A stretch of DNA of 64,000 nucleotides from Lineus longissimus (lineage: Eukaryota; Nemertea; Pilidiophora; Heteronemertea; Lineidae), in assembly GCF_910592395.1 (NCBI RefSeq), contig NC_088318.1, forward strand, positions 14,570,349 through 14,634,348. The letters run 5' to 3'. A model generated the notes under the pieces. That model saw nothing but the letters and a program-made list of their open reading frames with translations. It made no database searches and was not told the DNA's origin. Every line of letters starts with the position of its first letter. The stretch's first letter is position 1. The translations under genes were made by a program, and so were the position numbers. This document shows positions 58,116 through 64,000 of this stretch, one piece after another.

Positions 58116-61100
58116 TCCTATCTGTCATAGACAGTTTGGCCTCATCTGGCTGACTGTCTCGTGGAAAGTGCATTCCAGTAGAAGTCTATCAACTAGACTA
58201 GATCTTGGAGTTGCATCCACGGGCCAAGCTGAGACTGACCCTTCTTGAGTGTTTTAAAACAGCTGGCTGTGGCTGGTATTATTTTATTCTTTGGTCGCAA
58301 AGCTTGTTGATAATATAAACACGCAGCCACTTGCTGTCCAATTGATTGCAGTGATATTTTTTAGTTTGCTTGCCATACTGTGATTGCGTTCTTCTCTCAA
58401 GCAAATGTATACCTTGCTTTGAGATTTTCCCTTACAGGGCTAATCCAACTCCTGAAATTGATTTATAGCCGAAAATAATTTTGGTGGAGAGAACTGGAGA
58501 CATGTCTGTTTTCTTGTATCACTCGAGGTAGGCAAGCCATAAGTCAATCATGTTCTATATAGTCTATAAACTGTCTTCTTTAGATGGCAGGAATGATGGA
58601 CAAGGGGTTTGTGGGATGCCAGTGGGGGCAGTTCATGAAGAAGAATTGCGAAAAAAAGGTGAACAGGTACAGGTAAAGAGAGGCAGTGTATTGCCTTTAA
58701 AGTGAGTGTAGACAGAGGCTCTCATGGTATGTGCTCCAAAAACAAGACTACCTGGTCTGACTTCCTAAATGTGTGCTGTCCGTCTGAGGTATTCGGCAGA
58801 TCGTATATATGTGGCTTGGTGCAACCTAAGTTTGGTAGAAAATGTTATAAGATTTTAAGGGAACTGTGTGAAATTTTGCCACATTTTGGTTTCAGACAAT
58901 CTAGGGTGCAGTCGGCCATATGCCTTGGCTAAACAATGCCATAACGTAAGATCTTTCTTGTACTGCATTTGCTTCTTGTGATGTAAGATGCATTTTTATT
59001 ATAGCAACCTTTTCCAGACTGAGGAAACCTCAAAACCATTCAGCCATGTACATGTCAAAGCTACTAACTGTTATTTTCATGTTATTTGCTGGAGAAAGTC
59101 CCAGTCTGGAAAAGATTGACGCCTGTTCATCCTTATGTTCTGTTTGTTTATTATTTGCTCTGGTGGATGAGGGCAGGACAGGATATGTTGCAGTACTTAG
59201 TATTCCCACAGTTGCATTTGGTCAGTGTCTTCCCTGTGGTTGTACACAGAATATCTCTCCTGTGTACAGTTCACTTACGATGCCAGAATACCGTCCCAGT
59301 TGAGCTGGGAAGTTCTGGAAAAACTTAGCTGCACGCGTATGTGCTCGTCCTTGTAATACCTGTATTACACATTAGTATTACTATTATTCTTTATCATGAC
59401 TATGTATTATTTTGTAACCTCTTGTACTACATGTAAAAATATGTACCCATATCACTCCAGCTGCACGTTTTTAAAGGAAAAATGCAGCATTCTAGGTGTC
59501 TGTGATTGCATATCCATGTCTTTCAATTGCATGACGTTCACAGCATTTAATGCCACCTCTGTGTCAAATTTAGAAGGTAAATTTCCCTCTCTGAAGCAAG
59601 TTTTTCACCTATTGGACTTCAGATCTGCTTCTTAATCCCAGGAGACATGTAACAAGGCATAGAAACAAACTTTTGGCGGCGGGAAATGCATTTTTCAGAC
59701 CAGTGATGCGAATAATGAAATAAAACTGGCCCCATGTAAGGTACCCATATCACTGTTAAAAGAGAAGATGGGATGAAACTTGTGCAATAGCAAGGCCTAG
59801 TATCACTCTCGGACCTTTATCATGCCTGTCTTTTGAACCTCATCCACCACAGTGACAATAAATGTTCAAATTGTATTTTTCATCAGCGATATTGTTACAA
59901 TTCTCATCATTCCATAATGTTGTTCACCAATGAGTGAAGCGTTTCGTTTCTGAGACCAAGTCAGTGGTTTTATCAGCAGAGCTGCCAACCGGCAAAAATA
60001 TGTGGTTTAAAACTTGCTCATCGTTTGGATTTTAGCATGTAAACAGGGGATTTTGTCAAGTTTATTTAAAGACTGGGTTAATCTGTACATGTGTAAAATA
60101 TCTTTGTATATATTTTAAGATTTTCTTAAATGACTGTTGCGTAATGTACAGTTGAACGGGGCAAGATGATGTAAAACTTGTCATGGTTTCAGAATAAGAA
60201 CTGGCAAAAAAATTGTGGTTGACATTGTCCTGATGTGTGTGAAGTGTCACTGACGACATGGGTAGTGCCGTCTGGGAGTTAATCCATCTCTGAGAAGTTT
60301 TTGAGACACTGGTGGGTAGGGTTCTGTTGTCAGTGCTTGTTGACTTGGTTTTGGAGAGTGTTAGAATAAAGTTGGCAGCTCTGGTTTTAGATTTCGTTGT
60401 GCAGACTACAGTTTTCAATATACATGTATGACATATAAACTTGCGATACTTTCTGTTAAAAACTCAATAGCGTGTTTTAAATACCTGTAGTCGTTTTTGT
60501 ACATTTTGTATGTGTATGAACATGTCACATAATTGAAGGTGCATAATGTTTTTAAAACATTCCGTTTAAAAAAAGTATAAAAAGAAAACAACAAAAAAAA
60601 TACAAAAAAGTTCAAAAATGCTAGATTTTATGTCTTAAAATATGTGTTGGAGCTTAAAAATAATCATGAGGGTTAAATTTGGAGGAAAGAAAAATGTTTC
60701 ATAGAATTGGCATTGACATTAAAGGTTTGTCGGAACTGCTCTGGTGAGAGCTTGTCTGTTTCCTGAGTCATCCATATGCCTTTGTTAATAATCATTAAGA
60801 AATCTCATTGGCCAACAAGCAGAAAAAGGTTGCATCATCTGCATACTACGTATAACTAAGTTGTTTGTGTAATTTGGTTGCTCTGAAATATTTTAATAGC
60901 CTAATAATTCCTTTGACTGAAAACAACCGTTTTGAATGTTAACATCAGCACAGACTTGGAATGCCATTGCCCCCCCCCCCCCAAAAGTATTATTCATAAT
61001 TTCAGTTTTTTGGGTCTGTGTACTGTCACTTGAACTCAAGTACTTATATGTTACCATGACTACAGTATTAAATGCAATAAACCAGAAGCACAGGGGAAGA

Positions 61101-62440
61101 CTTAGTGACTTATGGATAACTATCCAAATGTACATAAATTATGGTAAGAAAACACAAAAGTAAAAAATCTATAAAATGAATTTATGGAGACTCATATGTC
61201 ATGAAAAAAAAACACAAATAAATTTGAGTCAGTCACAAACCAAAAAAATCTGCTGCAAGGATAAATTGGTGGTCGTATATGATTTCAGTTCAAATCAATT
61301 GTATTTCTGGATTGCTCGCATGAGAAAATTGCATATAGCTTCCAAAAGTTTTCTTTCACTTTGACGTATTGCATGAACTTACTCATAAAATAAGGTGTAC
61401 CAATCGAAAACTTCCAATAAAAATGCCAGTGCATCTACTTATTAGACATTTGGGACAAATAAAATGATATTTCTGCTCCAGGTTAATAACCCAAAGGAAA
61501 TGTTTTGAAAATGTGTTGAGTTTCTTAAAGAAAAAATCCTCTTATTTTATTAATGTACACAACTTAGCTTTTACTCCTGTAGTGTCCATGTTGAGATATA
61601 AAATGACCTGAATGAAATGAAAGTCTAAGAAAATGCATAGTTAACAAAATCGGAAAATATATAATAGACTGAAGTGAAACCAACTAAACATTATCAAATT
61701 TTGAACAAATTTGGCTATGATTTTTAATCTTTTTTTTACAGATGGAAGGTCCATAAACTAGCTTTTATTTTTCTGTGTGAATTATACCCTTCCCAGAAGT
61801 TCTTTTGTGTTGTAATAAGCTTTTATCGACTAAGTTTTTAACTTGATTTGCACCAGTTTCATCAGGATAGCATCGCTTTCAATCAGTGGATATTGGCGAT
61901 GGCTGTGACAGCATTGTAAAGGCTTCGTCACTGCAACACACTTTGTGTTCACTGAAACATTTCGCAATTTGCTTGAACGCTGCCATTTCTTTACCAATTT
62001 TCAATCTACACGTATATGAATGAGGCAATTATAAACTGAGGCTGAATTCATTCCATAAAAGTCGATCTTTCTGATGAATCCGGTGAAATCAAACTTAATT
62101 AAGAACGATTCTTCAATTTTATTCATTGCTATATCTTATTTGAATGATATCCAGATATATGCACAGGGTTTCCCCGAGTCCTCAAATCTATGTAAAGTCC
62201 TTTGTCTGTTTTGTAAAATGTCCCAGAAGACTTGGAAAAATAAACTTGTTTCATTCAAAAGTTTATTGTTCATTGTTGTCTGTTAGCTGGAGATTCAGAT
62301 TTTCTCATGGCCCGAAACTGAGCTACAAGACCAATGATATGGAATGCTTGCATTAAAGGCCTACAGCAGTGTGACTATCAGGAGCAGATCGGAGACTGGT
62401 GGAAGCGAACATCAATGCCTTTCACAACCTTTGGTCAAGG
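58116..62440. other. TENT4 downstream region without a second gene
   Basis: AT-rich and gene-free as far as I can see. It may be a long TENT4 3' UTR or intergenic DNA. A 13-base C run lies at 60970-60982. Short open frames show no domain or splice context. Confidence 0.45.
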
Positions 62441-62446
62441 GTTGGA

Positions 62447-62492
62447 TTTCAGATCAGACAGTAGTCTCCTTTCAGATCAGACAGTAGTCTCC
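62447..62492 (+). repeat. Perfect 23-bp tandem duplication
   Basis: TTTCAGATCAGACAGTAGTC plus TCC occurs twice in direct succession (62447-62469 and 62470-62492). Confidence 0.9.
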
Positions 62493-63499
62493 TTGTTTTG
62501 AGACGACAACTACACTTGATGGTTGATCAGCAAGACCATCTTGTTTGAAGGGAAGTGAACCAAGCTTCCCTGGCTCAAAATTACAACACAACACGATAAT
62601 TATATCACTAATACTAGTAAATACTTTATTTCTCCATTCAAATATCCGATACAACAATATCTACAGGCGATCTTCATACCAAAATGACCAGCAGACCAGT
62701 GCCATGCATATCCAAGCGTTTCAATCTTTCCTGCCTCCCTGAAAAGGGCCATCTCCATAAGTGCTTATCGCCATGATTTCAATTTGACGCTCAATTTCCA
62801 CAAGCAGAGGACTGGAGCCAATAGCTCACCTGTATCTTTGTCGTTCAGAACGTGTCAAATGCCTGGAGAGCGTAAATTGCGGCAATATTTTATGACCATG
62901 GACCTTTGGGTTATAGGGCCAAAGGACTGAAATGCCAAATACCGGTACTGCGAATGACAAAGAGACCTTCTTAGTTCTTAGTTTTATGGATAAAAAGTTG
63001 AGAAAACTTCTATTATTTTAAGCATGATGTGAAAAGCTCTTCTCCTATCGTGGTTTAATTTGCGATTTGATCAGGAACAACAACTTTTTGGCAAAAACTG
63101 CACCCAACACATTTGGAGATTCTAAGACTAAATTCTATCATTTCAACTTTGAATACAAATACACATATTCATAATCTATACATGGACAATTAAAACAATG
63201 ATTTGATATTTCTTTGTTCTCCTATTCTTTCTACATAAACATACATACAATTGATAAGGACATGTTTCACATGGATGACCACCAGAGAAATTTTTATGAA
63301 AGAACAGTAAATCATAACTTCATCTTGCACAATATAGCATCATAAATATAGACCCGACTTTAATCGCGAGGTTGACATATAGTTAGACTGTCAAACAAGT
63401 GGTTGAGAGAAATGAAACGGCCAGGGGCCATTGTGCTCACCGTATAGATATTTGGTGCTTTGTAATTCATCCAGATTAAGAAACATTGTACATGTATAG

Positions 63500-64000
63500 T
63501 ATATAGGTCAAACCAAAGTCGGTATGACATGTGATGTATCGTTGCTTGGAGTAAGTACCATAAGAATATCATCAAAAACAAGTCAATAATAAACGAGATA
63601 TTGCACTTTTTACCTATTTTAGTTTTGGCCTCCTGGTGGCCGAGTTGAGTACCAGATCAGATCGAAATTCGGTGTCCGAGGTTACATGACGTAGGGAGTC
63701 ATGTGTATCAAATTTCAAGTTCAAAGCTTTAGTGGTTAAGAAACGTGCCATAGTTACAATCAAACGACAAATTTACGCCATTTGACCTCTGTGACCTTGA
63801 AAAGCAGGTCAGATCAAAAACTCATATGATATGTGATGTATCCTTGCTAGGAGAACCTACCATAAAAATGTTATTGAAAACGAATCACTAAAAATAAGCA
63901 AGATATTGCACTTCTTACTTTTTCCATTATGGCCCCCTGGTGGCCGAATAAAGAATCAGATCGAGCCAAAATTTGGCATCAGAGGTTATCTGATGTAGGG
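63500..64000 (+). repeat. Tandem repeat with period about 303 bp, cut by the window end
   Basis: Anchors recur at constant spacing: GTGATGTATC at 63531 and 63833, GATATTGCAC at 63598 and 63902, and CCTGGTGGCCGA at about 63632 and 63936. Between them the text is related but drifted, for example TACCATAA(G/A)AAT. The second unit is incomplete at base 64000, so more units may follow outside. Confidence 0.75.

Overview
The window is nuclear DNA from a bilaterian animal, most likely a marine invertebrate. The genes have many introns with GT/AG splice sites. The products are standard animal housekeeping proteins plus an orthologue of vertebrate KIAA0513. Introns and intergenic DNA are full of small inverted-repeat elements, simple repeats and a tRNA-derived SINE. 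No bacterial, viral or organellar features are seen. I rebuilt the gene models by hand from splice signals, reading-phase continuity and remembered human orthologues; no alignment was run. In every complete multi-exon model the exon lengths add up to an exact multiple of three.

Layout. (1) 2-2192, plus: the 3' four exons of an unrecognised gene. (2) 5642-22901, minus: a nine-exon KIAA0513 orthologue with long introns, a 24-nt microexon and a decayed tandem copy of one exon. (3) About 22.9-32.9 kb: gene-poor DNA with miniature elements and two long foldback elements. (4) 33505-35034, plus: an unrecognised 509-aa protein encoded in one coding exon behind a 5' UTR intron. (5) 36468-40711, minus: adenosylhomocysteinase (8 exons). 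It diverges from (6) 40971-43671, plus: V-ATPase subunit d (8 exons), across a 259-bp shared promoter. (7) 47311-49074, minus: dynein light chain roadblock (4 exons). It diverges from (8) 50165-57334, plus: a TENT4/PAPD5-7 non-canonical poly(A) polymerase (10 exons). The last 0.5 kb enters a tandem repeat with a period near 303 bp.

The left half (3-33 kb) is repeat-rich and holds all eight copies of one roughly 330-380 bp inverted-repeat element. The right half is compact, with pairs of divergent housekeeping genes whose short promoters carry CCAAT, E-box/CLEAR-like, ETS and NRF1-type motifs. The genes do not form one pathway. They cover methyl-cycle metabolism (AHCY), organelle acidification (V-ATPase), dynein transport (roadblock) and RNA tailing (TENT4). 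I found no convincing new multi-gene system. The most notable items are the KIAA0513 exon duplication and microexon, the element families (one with a nested insertion), the divergent promoters and two unrecognised genes.
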